Assembly (NCBI GenBank): GCA_030684815.1
Contig: JAUXXQ010000128.1
Location: 1-64,000 of the forward strand
Reading direction: 5' to 3'
DNA: 64,000 bases
DNA from: Methylobacter sp.
Lineage (GTDB): Bacteria > Pseudomonadota > Gammaproteobacteria > Methylococcales > Methylomonadaceae
The notes under the pieces are model-generated. The model was not told where the DNA came from. It saw only the letters and a list, made by a program, of their open reading frames with translations, and made no database searches. A program made the translations under genes and the position numbers. Below, one piece after another: positions 9,890 to 19,600 of the stretch. The first letter of the stretch is position 1, and every line of letters begins with the position of its first letter.

Positions 9890-9956
9890 TAAGCGCGGAC
9901 AATTCTTGGTATGTTTTTTTCAGGAATTAGCCTAACTTAGGCAAGTTGCCCGTCCC

Positions 9957-10352
9957 TTAACTTAACGGATCAGCACCGTATGGGTTACTGCCATCGGTGC
10001 CTTTAAGGAACCACAATTCAATTAACGGCCATAAGCCGATAACGGGGATCAAGCCGACCAGAAGGAACCAGCCGGTTCTGTTTCGGTCATGGCAGCGTTT
10101 TATATTCATGGCTAATGAAGGAATAATCCCCACTAAGGTAAATAGCCCTGAAGTGGTGCCATACCCCGTGTCATAATCAAAACTGCCCAAACTGATGTCC
10201 AATACTGCCAAGACCACATAAATGAGGAAATAAGGCAGCATATATCTTAACCAGTAGGTTGAGCGCGATACGCGGCCATCAAAGGATAAAAATAACTCGG
10301 TCAGGCTTTGTGTGGCGGCCGATGGTGAATTTTTATTTAAATCGAGTTTCAT
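9957..10352 (-). CDS. DUF805 family inner-membrane protein
   Basis: The 131-residue product belongs to the DUF805/YhaH-like family of small membrane proteins of unknown function. It has a soluble N-terminus and then the family block FDGRVSRSTYWLRY. Hydrophobic helices follow (about 38-58, 70-90, 100-118), with the signature IKRCHDRNRTGW between them and a C-terminal GTDGSNPYGADP. The start is the ATG at 10352, which has GGAG nine bases upstream; 35 extra in-frame codons before it are not conserved. It stands alone between repeat-rich intergenic regions. Confidence 0.85.
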   Translation of the reverse strand: MKLDLNKNSPSAATQSLTELFLSFDGRVSRSTYWLRYMLPYFLIYVVLAVLDISLGSFDYDTGYGTTSGLFTLVGIIPSLAMNIKRCHDRNRTGWFLLVGLIPVIGLWPLIELWFLKGTDGSNPYGADPLS

Positions 10353-10818
10353 GTCATTTGCTCCGTTAATTGCTTGCGCCGATATTTTAATTTGAACAAC
10401 GGCAGGATGGTGTTGATATATCAGCCAAGACGGGATCGCAACCTGTCGCACGACCAATGATTATTTTGCGGTTTTTCAGACTACTCACCCCTTAAGTGTG
10501 ATTAGATTGTTAGGAGGCCTTATTTTACAAAAATAGGTTGGGCTGATTCGCAAACGATAAGCAGCACAGCTGGAAAGTTAACCGTTTTAATTTTCAAACG
10601 CAACAAAAACGATATTTAGAGCGGGGGAATAAATTAAGGATAGGAGCCATTATCAGACTAAACGGCACCACAAGCAGGCGTATCTGCGCGACACGGAACA
10701 ATATGCCGACAGCAGACCTTCCAGGTTTTTAAAACCTGGAAGGTTTAATTTGCAATGGCTTGGACAAGAAAAATGTTGCCGAATGACGGATGCCGCCACC
10801 GAAACGAAAAGGCTTTAA
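10353..10818. other. Gene-free interval with a degenerate fold-back element
   Basis: No coding region is supported. Around 10687-10750 there is a decayed copy of the B-family fold-back repeat (AGACCTTCCAGGTTTT followed by AAAACCTGGAAGGTTT), with only one recognisable outer arm (ATGCCGACAGCAGACC). The promoter of the DUF805 gene should lie near 10400-10500, but no clear consensus is seen. Confidence 0.5.
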
Positions 10819-12906
10819 TCAATACGGCCTATTTTCAAAAACCACTACCGTGCGGCCATTGACCGGATAAAAAGTATCCATCACCTGCTGTTGGTCTTTG
10901 AGCGGCACAATATCCTGCGGCGATGCCAATGAGGTGTCTAAAGACAGACACCAAGCGCGATTGGGGATAACCGGCAAGTCTATGATGACTTGTTGGTCGG
11001 ACATATTCATGGCCACATGCAGGTCAACCTCGTCGCTGTCAATGCCGACCAAAGTAAAAGCCAGAACCTGCGATTTAGGATCATCCCATAACGGCTGGTT
11101 TAGCTGTGCGCCATGCCATTGGATTTCCGGAAGCCCCCGTTCATTAACTGACTTTCCGCTCAAAAAACGCCGCCGCATAATAGAGGGATGCCTTTTGCGC
11201 AATGCGACCATCAATTGCACAAAACGCAACATATCGGCATTTTTCTCTGCCATGTCCCAGTCTATCCAGGACAATTCATTATCCTGACAATAACCATTAT
11301 TGTTGCCGTACTGGCTGTTTAGCACTTCGTCACCGGCCAGCAACATGGGCACACCATGGCTCAGCAATAAAATGGCGAAAACATTTTTCGCCTGTCTTCT
11401 GCGCACCGCCAAAATATCGGTGTTTTCGGTGTCGCCTTCAATGCCGCAGTTGTAGCTTAAATTGTTATTGCAGCCATCCTGATTGTTTTCACCGTTCGCG
11501 TAATTATGTTTTTCGTTGTAACTGAACAAATCGTACAAGGTAAAACCATCATGGCAGGTGACGAAGTTGACGCTGTTAATGGGCAAGCGGCCGCTATGCT
11601 CATACAAGTCATTACTGCCGCAAATACGGGTGGCCAGCTCGTTAACCAAGCCTTGGTCGCCGCGTACAAAGCGCCGCACAACATCCCGGTATCTGCCGTT
11701 CCATTCAGCCCAACGGTAGCCGGGAAAACTGCCGACCTGATACAATCCCGCCGCATCCCAGGCCTCGGCAATCAGCTTGGTTTTGGCCAATTGTTCCGAC
11801 AGCTCTATCGCCCACAACAACGGCGGGTCTTGCAGCACTTCGCCGCCCTCCCCCCGCGCCAGCGCGCTGGCCAAATCAAAGCGGAAGCCATCGACATGCA
11901 TTTCCCGAACCCAATATTCGAGGCAACTGACAATGAAGTTGGACACCAGCGGATGGTTGGCATTTACCGTATTGCCGCAACCGGTGTAATCGTGAAGAAT
12001 GCTTTTGTCGGTTTTATCATGATGATAAAAAATATCATCGCCGATGCCCCTGAAGTTGATAATGGGGCCATCGGCGCCAGCCTCGGCAGTATGGTTAAAC
12101 ACCACATCCATAATGACGCCCATACCGGCACGATGCAAGGCTTTGACCAAATCGCGAAATTCCCGGACATGGGTGCCTTGCTCCGGGGTGACGCAATAGC
12201 CCGGATGCGGGCTAAAAAAACTGTGGGTGCTGTAACCCCAGTAGTTTTTCAGCCCCATATCAGTAGTGTACCGAGGTACATCCTGCTCATCGAAAGCCAT
12301 CACCGGCAACAGCTCTACGTGGGTAATGCCGAGTTTTTTCAGATAAGGAATCTTCTCAATCAATCCGGCAAAAGTACCCGGATTGGCCACCTTTGAAGAA
12401 GGGTGCCGGGTAAAACCGCCGACATGCAATTCGTAAACAATGGCTCTCTCGCTACGGATACGTAACGGCACATCGCCTTCCCAATCATAACAGTCGTCAA
12501 CCACAACACTACGCATTGCCGTCAGCCCATTATCGCCGGGCATACAGGCGGCTTTGCGGCTCCAACGCTTGTGGCTGACTGCCCGCACCCAAGGGTCGAT
12601 CAGCTGCTTGTCCTTATCGAAATGCAGCCCCGCCCGTACCTGATTCGGCCCATCCATACGCCACGCATACCAAGTACCGACCGGTAATTCAGAAACATAA
12701 ACATGCCAGGAGAAAAAAGTGCGGTTAATACCCTCCTGCAACACGATGGTTTGAAAGGGTTCATCGCAGTCTGAGCTATCAAACAGCAACAGTTCCACAC
12801 GTGTCGCATAGCGGCTAAAAATGGAAAAGTTCACCCCTTTGTTTTTAGCCCTGGAGCCGGAAGGATAAGGATTCCCTGGCTTAATCTGATATTTTCTTTT
12901 CTGCAT
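10819..12906 (-). CDS. glgX: Glycogen debranching enzyme GlgX (GH13)
   Basis: GlgX hydrolyses alpha-1,6 branch points of limit dextrins during glycogen breakdown. The 695-residue protein has an N-terminal carbohydrate-binding beta-domain (about 1-150) and a GH13 barrel. The four conserved GH13 regions are visible: DVVFNHT, GFRFDLA with the nucleophile Asp, AEAWD with the acid/base Glu, and FVTCHDG with the transition-state His-Asp. The C-terminal beta-domain ends VVVFENRPY. The ATG at 12906 is preceded closely by AAGGAT. No other glycogen gene is adjacent, so it appears to be monocistronic. Confidence 0.93.
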   Translation of the reverse strand: MQKRKYQIKPGNPYPSGSRAKNKGVNFSIFSRYATRVELLLFDSSDCDEPFQTIVLQEGINRTFFSWHVYVSELPVGTWYAWRMDGPNQVRAGLHFDKDKQLIDPWVRAVSHKRWSRKAACMPGDNGLTAMRSVVVDDCYDWEGDVPLRIRSERAIVYELHVGGFTRHPSSKVANPGTFAGLIEKIPYLKKLGITHVELLPVMAFDEQDVPRYTTDMGLKNYWGYSTHSFFSPHPGYCVTPEQGTHVREFRDLVKALHRAGMGVIMDVVFNHTAEAGADGPIINFRGIGDDIFYHHDKTDKSILHDYTGCGNTVNANHPLVSNFIVSCLEYWVREMHVDGFRFDLASALARGEGGEVLQDPPLLWAIELSEQLAKTKLIAEAWDAAGLYQVGSFPGYRWAEWNGRYRDVVRRFVRGDQGLVNELATRICGSNDLYEHSGRLPINSVNFVTCHDGFTLYDLFSYNEKHNYANGENNQDGCNNNLSYNCGIEGDTENTDILAVRRRQAKNVFAILLLSHGVPMLLAGDEVLNSQYGNNNGYCQDNELSWIDWDMAEKNADMLRFVQLMVALRKRHPSIMRRRFLSGKSVNERGLPEIQWHGAQLNQPLWDDPKSQVLAFTLVGIDSDEVDLHVAMNMSDQQVIIDLPVIPNRAWCLSLDTSLASPQDIVPLKDQQQVMDTFYPVNGRTVVVFENRPY

Positions 12907-13183
12907 ATCCTTGTCCCGTTATCTTGTCATTACAAGATTTAATGAATACCGTTACGTTGTTCTTTAATTGAAATTTGAATCCTATAACACGCATTTCCAC
13001 CCGATAAAACGACAAAACATAATATCACCTTGCGCTGTTTAGCGGTAAAAGCTAGCTGGAATATGTACCAAAACAGGAAATTATTAATTAATAATTACTG
13101 GCATTGTCAACTAATAGAGACATAACGTATAGTGTAACCAACATTGACCCATTCTTCCCATAAAATACCCCAAAGGTTTTAAA

Positions 13184-13345
13184 ATGAATGATTTTAAAAG
13201 AGATATTGTCATCGGACTGATGTTTGTCGTTGGTATTTTGGGTTTTATATCCGGCGAATTCGTTGTTTCAACCATTATGTTTGCAACCGCCGCCATCTTC
13301 AGCAACATTATTTTAAACAACAGATTACATAGCAACCTCAAGTAA
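13184..13345 (+). CDS. Small hydrophobic membrane protein (53 aa), function unknown
   Basis: This short frame encodes 53 residues beginning MNDFKRDIVIGLMFVVGILG. It has two hydrophobic stretches (about 8-25 and 28-44) separated by GEF, and a basic C-terminus. AAAGG lies nine bases before the ATG, and a strong rho-independent terminator follows at 13410, so the interval has the full anatomy of a small transcription unit. I do not recognise the family; a membrane-inserted small protein is the most that can be said. Confidence 0.6.
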   Translation: MNDFKRDIVIGLMFVVGILGFISGEFVVSTIMFATAAIFSNIILNNRLHSNLK

Positions 13346-13409
13346 ATACATTGTCACAGCCTCTTAGTTCCCTACCCTCAAACAGCGTCTCTCCTGTTTG
13401 AACCCCTCT

Positions 13410-13443
13410 CTCCCGGCGCATTTATGCCCCGGGAGTTTTTTTT
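13410..13443 (+). terminator. Rho-independent terminator after the 53-aa gene
   Basis: A GC-rich stem (CTCCCGG pairing with CCGGGAG, loop containing CATTTATG) is followed by eight T residues. It lies between the small plus-strand gene and the convergent end of rlmG. Confidence 0.85.
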
Positions 13444-13460
13444 GCCTAAATTTCGCGTCA

Positions 13461-14600
13461 TTAACCGGCCAACACGGCTTTCACGATAATAAATTTCGCG
13501 TTAGCTGCAATCACCGAATGTGTACCGAAAAGGCGATTAAGCTCATTAGCATAAGCCAAATGGCGATTGCCTATCACCCATAATTCGCCGCCTTTGCGCA
13601 ACACCCTGCGTGATTGCTTAAATAAACTGACAGCAATCTGATCGCCGACCGTATGCTGCTGATGGAACGGCGGGTTGCACAAAATCAAATTGGCCGACGT
13701 CGGCTCAACCGCCATCAAGCCATCACCGACAGCAAAAGTCGCCTCACGCTGCCTGCCAAAAGCGCATTGAAAATTATCCCGAGCCGAAGCCACCGCCATA
13801 AAAGATTCATCGATAAAATGCACCGTCGCCTTAGGGCTGCGTTCGGCCGCGATTAAACCGACCAGGCCGTTGCCGCAACCCAAATCGATAATGTCGCAGG
13901 CATCCTGCCGGGCGGGCAGATGTTGGAGAAAAAAGCGCGTGCCAATGTCGAGGCTGTCGCGCGAAAACACATTGGCGTGATTGCTAATCACATATTCGGT
14001 ATTTTCCAGCTGATAACTGACCGGATAAGGGTTCGGCGAAACCGTCAAGTCGGCATCAAGCGTAGCAAAAATCAGCCGCGCCTTTTTTTTGGCCAGCGAG
14101 GTGGTGGTCGGCCCAATTAAACTTTCCAACAGTTTCCAAACCGAAGGCGGCAGGTTTTTAATCATGCCCCCAACAATAACCTGTGTAGTCGGCGTCAAAT
14201 GCGGGCGCAAGCAGATTAACTGGTGTTCCAGTAGCGCCAAAGTTTTTGGCACTTTAATCAGCACACAACCGAATAATCCCGCCAGCGGCTCAAGGCTGTT
14301 CAGCAAGGTGACTCTGTGTTCAGGCAGATTGTTTGCGGTCAGATTAAGCCGTGTCGCCTGTTGCGACAAATAGGAATCCGACACGGCATAGGGTTTATAA
14401 GCGTTTAGCGCCACCGCCAACGCGCCAAAACTGTCATTCAAAACCAACACCCGTATAGCGCTTGGCAGTTGCAGCTGATCGGCAACTGTATCGAGCAGAT
14501 ATTCATCCGCTGCATCCCAGGCACGCAACACCTCACGCGGCCGTTTCGGCAGCCGGTCCAGTTCAAATTCGCCTTGGTTAACCGTTAAACGCTCAGACAT
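13461..14600 (-). CDS. rlmG: 23S rRNA (guanine-1835-N2)-methyltransferase RlmG
   Basis: RlmG methylates G1835 of 23S rRNA using SAM. The 379-residue protein has the duplicated methyltransferase architecture of the RlmG/RsmC group. The degenerate N-terminal half has the family signature RAWDAADEYLL near 26-36 and VLVLNDSFGALA. The catalytic C-terminal half has the SAM motif IIDLGCGNGLVGL and the active-site motif LCNPPFHQQ. The gene begins three bases after the efpL stop, so the two translation-related genes form an operon. Confidence 0.92.
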   Translation of the reverse strand: MSERLTVNQGEFELDRLPKRPREVLRAWDAADEYLLDTVADQLQLPSAIRVLVLNDSFGALAVALNAYKPYAVSDSYLSQQATRLNLTANNLPEHRVTLLNSLEPLAGLFGCVLIKVPKTLALLEHQLICLRPHLTPTTQVIVGGMIKNLPPSVWKLLESLIGPTTTSLAKKKARLIFATLDADLTVSPNPYPVSYQLENTEYVISNHANVFSRDSLDIGTRFFLQHLPARQDACDIIDLGCGNGLVGLIAAERSPKATVHFIDESFMAVASARDNFQCAFGRQREATFAVGDGLMAVEPTSANLILCNPPFHQQHTVGDQIAVSLFKQSRRVLRKGGELWVIGNRHLAYANELNRLFGTHSVIAANAKFIIVKAVLAG

Positions 14601-14603
14601 GGC

Positions 14604-15170
14604 TCAAGCGCGCGACATGAATTTTCCGGTTTCGGTATTGATCTTAATCAATTCCTCAGCTTCCAAATATTCGGGCACTTGCACCTCCAGACCTGTGGTC
14701 ACGCGGGCGGTTTTGGTGCGCCCCGATGCGGTCGCGCCTTTAATAGCCGGCGCCGTTTCCACAATCGGCAACACCACGGAACTGGGCAATTCAATGCCCA
14801 ACACCGCATCGTCAACCAACAACGCCACAATGCCTTCCAAGCCTTCGGTCAAATACTCGACTTGGCCTTCCAAATCCTCACGGCCCAAGCTGTATTGGGT
14901 GTAATCTTCCATATTCATGAAGATATAGTTTTCGCCATCAATATAGGAAAACTGCACCTTGGCGCGCACCAAATCGGCATCCTTAAAGAAATCATCGCCT
15001 TTTAACGACTCATCCAGTTTTTGCCCGGTTTTAAGGTTGGTAAAACGGATTTTATACAGGGTTGACGCGCCACGGGATGACGGGCTTTTAGCGTCAACCT
15101 GCTTAACCGCATGGGGCACACCATTTATCTCAACCACCATGCCTCTTTTTAAATCACTCGCCTTCGCCAC
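14604..15170 (-). CDS. efpL: Elongation factor P-like protein EfpL (YeiP)
   Basis: EfpL is a paralogue of elongation factor P that relieves ribosome stalling at difficult motifs without the usual lysine modification. The protein has the three EF-P beta-domains. The loop SPSSRGASTLYK puts arginine at position 33 when translation begins at the GTG at 15170, the residue position characteristic of EfpL instead of the modified lysine of EF-P. That GTG start is supported by GGGAGG about ten bases upstream; a longer reading from 15215 lacks this. The C-terminus has VETAPAIKGATASGRTK and VQVPEYLEAEE. Length is 188 residues. It is the first gene of an operon with rlmG. Confidence 0.92.
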   Translation of the reverse strand: MAKASDLKRGMVVEINGVPHAVKQVDAKSPSSRGASTLYKIRFTNLKTGQKLDESLKGDDFFKDADLVRAKVQFSYIDGENYIFMNMEDYTQYSLGREDLEGQVEYLTEGLEGIVALLVDDAVLGIELPSSVVLPIVETAPAIKGATASGRTKTARVTTGLEVQVPEYLEAEELIKINTETGKFMSRA

Positions 15171-15534
15171 GCAAACGTCCTCCCGGTTAAACTTGCAGGC
15201 AACAGCGCGCAGCAAGGGTTTATGTTAAATGGCCTGAACCAAGCCGTATCGGCGCTCATTATATCGTAGAACTCACCGCTAAAACTTACGCTGTAAGCAA
15301 TTTCTTACCCGCCACCAATTTCAAATTAGCATTTTATTCACCGCGAAGCACACGGAGGGCACGAAGTTTCATTCTTCGTTATCTTCGCGTACTTCGTAGC
15401 GATAATTAATTAGAACCCGGATGGCACTGATAAAACGGATAATCACTGAAAAAGCACAGCCTATTTTAGAAAATCCGTATAAATCTGTCTGATCTGTGTT
15501 TTCCGTGTAGTTACGTTTTTTTCAGGAAATAACC
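15171..15534. other. Gene-free interval between mrcB and efpL
   Basis: The interval holds the efpL promoter region, a CACCGCGAAG...CACGAAG-type sequence around 15340-15400, and a copy of the family-D repeat. No reading frame looks real. Confidence 0.5.
15411..15514. repeat. Internal portion of a family-D dispersed repeat
   Basis: The phrases AAACGGATAATCACTGA, AAAGCACAGC, TATTTTA and CCGTGTAG match the unit at 24851-24945, and in inverted form the unit at 3697-3861. The TAACTACTCAG terminal repeat is not intact here, so this is a partial or diverged copy. Confidence 0.5.
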
Positions 15535-17889
15535 TTAATTATTCGGTAACAAGCCATTAATTATCGCTTCAAAGGGATTAGACGGCGCATCCACACACGG
15601 CGAATCGTCTTCCGGCACTGAACCGGCAATAAAGGGGTAGCGTTTCGCCCCCTCGCAATGTTCATTCGCCAACAAGCCGTTAGCCGGATCAATCCAGGCC
15701 ATTTTGATGTTATCCGGCTGGATCAAAGTCACCGGCTGCATTGAAATCTGCTTCATCAGCGATGTCCACACTTGCAAAGCGCCGCTCGCCCCGGTTAATC
15801 CCGCCGGCTTATTGTCATCCCTGCCAACCCAAACGACCGACAAATAATCGCCCGTGTAACCGGCAAACCAACTGTCTTTTGCATCATTGGTGGTACCGGT
15901 TTTACCGACCAAACCATAATTTGCCGGAAAAGCGGCATAGGCCGAACGCCCGGTACCTTCGCGCATCACTTCCTGCAACATGGTGTTGACGATATAGGTC
16001 ACCGCCGGGTCAAGCACTTGCCGCACCGTAAACGGGTAACTTTGCAGGCGCGTGCCGTCGGCGGCAACCACCGCCCTAATGCCTTTCAACGGCGTTGAAA
16101 AGCCGTCACCGGCCAGTGTTTGGTAGATTTCGGCAACTTCCATCGGCGTGTGCGCGCTGGCGCCCAACAAAAACGACGGGAACAAATCCACTGGCCGGGA
16201 AATGCCCATGCTCCTTAAAGTTTTGGCGACTCGGGCCACCCCCACATCCATGCCAATGCGCACCGTCGCCAGATTGTAAGAATGCGCCAACGCCTTATGG
16301 AAACCAACTATGCCATGTTCTTTGTGGTCGTAGTTTTTAGGGATCCAGTTATTGCCTTTGCTGCCCTGGACTACAATAGTGGTATCGCTGACCGGCGTGG
16401 CAATGGTGTATTTTTTGGGGTATTCCAATGCGGTTAAATACACCACAGGTTTTATTAACGAGCCAATCGGCCTGACCGCATCGAGCGCACGATTAAAACC
16501 TGCGCCGGACGCTTCACGGCCACTCACCAACGCCGCGATTTCGCCGCCATCCCGGCGCGTTACCACAGCCGCCGCCTCAAGGCCTGCCACCTTGGGCAGC
16601 TTTTCCAGCTGCTTAAGTTTGTTAGACACCGTTGCTTCCAGCGTGTCCTGAATCCGCGTATCCAGTGTGGTAAAAATCCTCAAGCCTTCGGAGGTTAAAT
16701 CTTGTTCCTTATAGTCTTGTCTCAACTGCCGCTTGACCAAATCGAGAAAGCCCGGATAACGGTTGGTCGAGCGATGGGTATTGGCAATCACATTCAACGG
16801 CTTGGCAGTGGCTTTAGCCAGCTGCTGTTTAGTGATGTAGCCTTCTTCGTGCATTTTTTCCAGCACTAGGTTACGCCGCTGCACAGAGCGCTCGGCATAA
16901 CGCCGGGGGTCGTATTCGGAAGGGCCGCGCACCAAGGCAATCAACGAAGCGACATGCTCCAGCGGCAAATCTTTTAAGGCGCTGCCAAAATAGAACTCGC
17001 TGGCCAAACCAAAGCCATGCACCGCACTGGCGCCATCTTGCCCCAGATAGATTTCGTTCAGATAAGCTTCCAGAATCTCGTCTTTGCTGTAGCGGTATTC
17101 CAAAATCAGCGCCATCAACGCTTCTTTGATTTTCCGCGTCAAACTGCGTTCCGAAGTCAAATAAAAGTTTTTCACCAACTGCTGGGTAATGGTGCTGCCG
17201 CCCTGTACCGTATGTCCAGCCAGCGTATTCATCCACAACGCCCGGGCAATGCCTTTAAAGGAAATGCCGATATGCCGATAAAAATCGCGGTCTTCCGAGG
17301 CCAGTAAGCCCTTAATCAGCGCATCCGGCGCTTCTTCCAGCTTAATTAAAATCCGGTCTTCTTTGATTGCAGGGTAAAAACTACCGATTTGCACCGGATC
17401 CAGGCGCACAATAGCCAGGTCTTGGGTTTGCGTCGCATCGACAATATTGGCAATGCCCGATGCAGTAAAATTGACACGGACGACAATGCTAGGCTGTTTT
17501 TGATCCCAAAAAGTAAACGCACGGGTTTTTATACTGATCTGCGCGCCATTTCTAAAATAAGTGCCTTCGGACGACAAATGAACTTCTTTCCGGTAATGCA
17601 AAGCCGCCAATAATTCCTCGAACTTTTCCGCTGTCAGATTATGGCCCGCATAAAGCTCGACCGGACTGGCATAAACACGGGCCGGAATAGCCCAGCGTTT
17701 ACCTTCAAATTGAGAGCGCACGTTGTAATCCAAATAGCCCAAATAACTGACTAACAGGAACACGCAGCCGGTGACAAAAACTAACATCGAATTTCTAAAC
17801 CAATGCGAAGTCGGCTTAGATTTGGGTTTACCTGTTGGTTTTTTCTTCTCGTATCGGCTGGAACTGCGCTTTTTTGTATTGTCTGCCAT
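15535..17889 (-). CDS. mrcB: Bifunctional penicillin-binding protein 1b
   Basis: PBP1b polymerises and crosslinks peptidoglycan. The 784-residue protein has a basic cytoplasmic tail and a transmembrane anchor at about 34-52. A UB2H-like regulatory domain (about 65-150) is followed by a GT51 glycosyltransferase domain with the catalytic Glu in SEDRDFYRH (E199) and GSTITQQLVKN. The transpeptidase domain has SLIK (477-480, active serine), SYN (537-539) and KTGT (663-666). All catalytic residues are present. It appears monocistronic; the next gene upstream, cytochrome c4, is divergent. Confidence 0.95.
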   Translation of the reverse strand: MADNTKKRSSSRYEKKKPTGKPKSKPTSHWFRNSMLVFVTGCVFLLVSYLGYLDYNVRSQFEGKRWAIPARVYASPVELYAGHNLTAEKFEELLAALHYRKEVHLSSEGTYFRNGAQISIKTRAFTFWDQKQPSIVVRVNFTASGIANIVDATQTQDLAIVRLDPVQIGSFYPAIKEDRILIKLEEAPDALIKGLLASEDRDFYRHIGISFKGIARALWMNTLAGHTVQGGSTITQQLVKNFYLTSERSLTRKIKEALMALILEYRYSKDEILEAYLNEIYLGQDGASAVHGFGLASEFYFGSALKDLPLEHVASLIALVRGPSEYDPRRYAERSVQRRNLVLEKMHEEGYITKQQLAKATAKPLNVIANTHRSTNRYPGFLDLVKRQLRQDYKEQDLTSEGLRIFTTLDTRIQDTLEATVSNKLKQLEKLPKVAGLEAAAVVTRRDGGEIAALVSGREASGAGFNRALDAVRPIGSLIKPVVYLTALEYPKKYTIATPVSDTTIVVQGSKGNNWIPKNYDHKEHGIVGFHKALAHSYNLATVRIGMDVGVARVAKTLRSMGISRPVDLFPSFLLGASAHTPMEVAEIYQTLAGDGFSTPLKGIRAVVAADGTRLQSYPFTVRQVLDPAVTYIVNTMLQEVMREGTGRSAYAAFPANYGLVGKTGTTNDAKDSWFAGYTGDYLSVVWVGRDDNKPAGLTGASGALQVWTSLMKQISMQPVTLIQPDNIKMAWIDPANGLLANEHCEGAKRYPFIAGSVPEDDSPCVDAPSNPFEAIINGLLPNN

Positions 17890-18132
17890 AAACTCTTACT
17901 TTGCCTTAAATTTAAGATCGGGCATTATACATAGAGTCTTAAATTTAAAGCAGCGCGCTTAAATTGGAAATAAGCCGATTTCCTGAAAAAGGCATAGCAA
18001 AAACTCCCCAATTTAAGTGGGCAGCCCATTTTTTTTATTATCAGCCTCCTTTTTTAGTTGTATAGTAAAAGCTCCCGTCAAAAGCAGGCGTTTTCGATAG
18101 CCTGCCCTAAAAACTACCCTGAGAGGTGTCTA

Positions 18133-18699
18133 ATGAACTTACTAAAACAAAGCCTAATCTTATCTTGCGCCCTGTCTTTTTTTACCGCCTTACCGGTTTC
18201 AGCGGCTGATATAGCTGCTGGAGAGCAAAAAGCAAGCGCCTGTATCGGCTGTCATGGCCAAAAAGGTAGCAGCAGCAACGCACAATGGCCTAACCTGGCC
18301 GGACATCCGGCGGCCTATCTGGCCAACCAACTCAAAGCGTTTAAGGCTGGAGACCGCATCAATGTCATGATGCAATCGATGACTGCCAATCTGAGCACTG
18401 AAGACATCGACAACCTTGCCGCTTATTTTTCCAGCCAAAAACCCGCCAAAGCCGGTGGCGACGCAGCCTTGGCAAAGGCAGGCGAAGCCAAAGCCGGTAT
18501 GTGTTTAGGCTGCCATGGTGCCAAGGCGGAAGGCAACGGCCAGTTTCCACGGCTTGCCGGACAGCATCCCGCCTACCTTGAACAACAATTAAAGGCATTC
18601 AAGGATGGCTCGCGCAAAAGCGGGCCGATGCAAGCGACTGCTGCTAATCTGTCTGAAGAGGATATGCAGGCATTAGCGGCTTATTTTGGTTCGTTGTAA
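18133..18699 (+). CDS. Dihaem cytochrome c4
   Basis: This is a periplasmic electron carrier with two class-I cytochrome c domains. A signal peptide (1-24, ending VSA-AD) is followed by haem motifs CIGCH at 37-41 and CLGCH at 124-128. Downstream methionines in VMMQSMTANLS and GPMQATAANLS are the candidate axial ligands. The two halves share NLAGHPAAYLANQLKAFK and RLAGQHPAYLEQQLKAFK, showing internal duplication. Translation is placed at ATG 18133, which has GAGAGG upstream and makes a proper signal peptide. Cytochrome c4 usually feeds terminal oxidases or other respiratory partners. Length is 188 residues, normal for the family. Confidence 0.92.
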   Translation: MNLLKQSLILSCALSFFTALPVSAADIAAGEQKASACIGCHGQKGSSSNAQWPNLAGHPAAYLANQLKAFKAGDRINVMMQSMTANLSTEDIDNLAAYFSSQKPAKAGGDAALAKAGEAKAGMCLGCHGAKAEGNGQFPRLAGQHPAYLEQQLKAFKDGSRKSGPMQATAANLSEEDMQALAAYFGSL

Positions 18700-18788
18700 C
18701 TGTACGTCGCACACCAAAACAGTAGTACCCGGAATAAGCCGGTTCGGGCCATAAAGCTATTTCCTGAAAAAGACAGGCCAAAAATTAT

Positions 18789-18842
18789 CCACGTTTAGCA
18801 CGAAAAAACACGAAAATTTCGTGGCTTTCGCGTTAAGCGTGG
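18789..18842. repeat. Perfect-type hairpin repeat CCACG...CGTGG
   Basis: Arms CCACGTTTAGCACGAAA and TTTCGCGTTAAGCGTGG enclose a second small palindrome (CACGAAAATTTCGTG). The same unit, interrupted by another palindrome, is at about 9748-9900. It sits between the convergent ends of cytochrome c4 and the SH3 gene, without a T-run, so it is listed as a repeat rather than a terminator. Confidence 0.6.
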
Positions 18843-18888
18843 GCTCTATTTTTTACCAAAAATCGTCTTAACCTTTTGTCTATGTAAT

Positions 18889-19560
18889 TTAATACGAATC
18901 CCAGCTGCTAGTCCTGCTGCGGCGCCAGCTGAGTTTAGGCAAGATAAAACCTAAAATGACACCGATCAGCGCCAATATACCGCCGTATAAGAACCAGTCT
19001 TGATTGGCGGTGTCCTGCAAAGCCTGATTTTCAAGTTTGAATTGTTGCAATTCCCGTTCCACATTAACCACACGCTCTTGCAGCTCATCGCGCTGGTTTT
19101 TTAATTCCACAGTGCTGGCTGCCGTTTGCCTCAACTCATTAAGTTCGCGACTTAACTGATCGCGTTCTGTCGCCAATGACTGCTCAAGCGTGGTGCCTGG
19201 GGTAATGGACTCTTTTATCGTGGACAATTCCGCTTTAAGCGCCGCATTTTCGGACTGCAATGACGCCAAGCTCTTGTTGGCAATTTCCAGTTGGGCACGG
19301 CTAGGCGGTTCCTTCATGGTGTTGCGTGCGGGCATATAGCCTTCAGTGCCGTCATTTAGACGGACGCGGTAAAAACCGCTGCTTTTTTCTTCTACGACCG
19401 TCATCGGGGTACCGGTCGGGAGCAATTTGACCACTTTGCTGCTGTTATTTTCTTCGCTCCTGAGCGATAAATTTAAATTATCGGTCACATAAACAGTTTT
19501 GGCCTGTGCTGATCCGAAGGTCGCCAGTAGGATAAAAAACGAGCTGAGTATTTTTTTCAC
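18889..19560 (-). CDS. TIGR04211/YgiM-type SH3 domain membrane protein
   Basis: The 223-residue protein has a signal peptide (1-20, ending AQA-K) and a bacterial SH3 domain at about 22-85 (VTDNLNLSLRSEENNSSKVVKLLPTG is split by the typical RT loop). A long coiled coil follows at about 90-185, with a transmembrane helix at about 190-210 and a basic tail. This order is that of the YgiM/TIGR04211 family. The periplasmic SH3 domain suggests a role at the cell wall, but function is not established. It follows argF on the same strand after 40 bases. Confidence 0.85.
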   Translation of the reverse strand: MKKILSSFFILLATFGSAQAKTVYVTDNLNLSLRSEENNSSKVVKLLPTGTPMTVVEEKSSGFYRVRLNDGTEGYMPARNTMKEPPSRAQLEIANKSLASLQSENAALKAELSTIKESITPGTTLEQSLATERDQLSRELNELRQTAASTVELKNQRDELQERVVNVERELQQFKLENQALQDTANQDWFLYGGILALIGVILGFILPKLSWRRSRTSSWDSY

Positions 19561-19600
19561 TTGAATCTCTAGGGTTTAGGTATAAGGGCTAAAGCGGCTA

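Noticed and set aside
11506-12396. 296-codon open frame on the plus strand
   Set aside because: It lies wholly antisense to glgX, whose GH13 motifs are complete; the frame has no recognisable domain and no ribosome-binding site.
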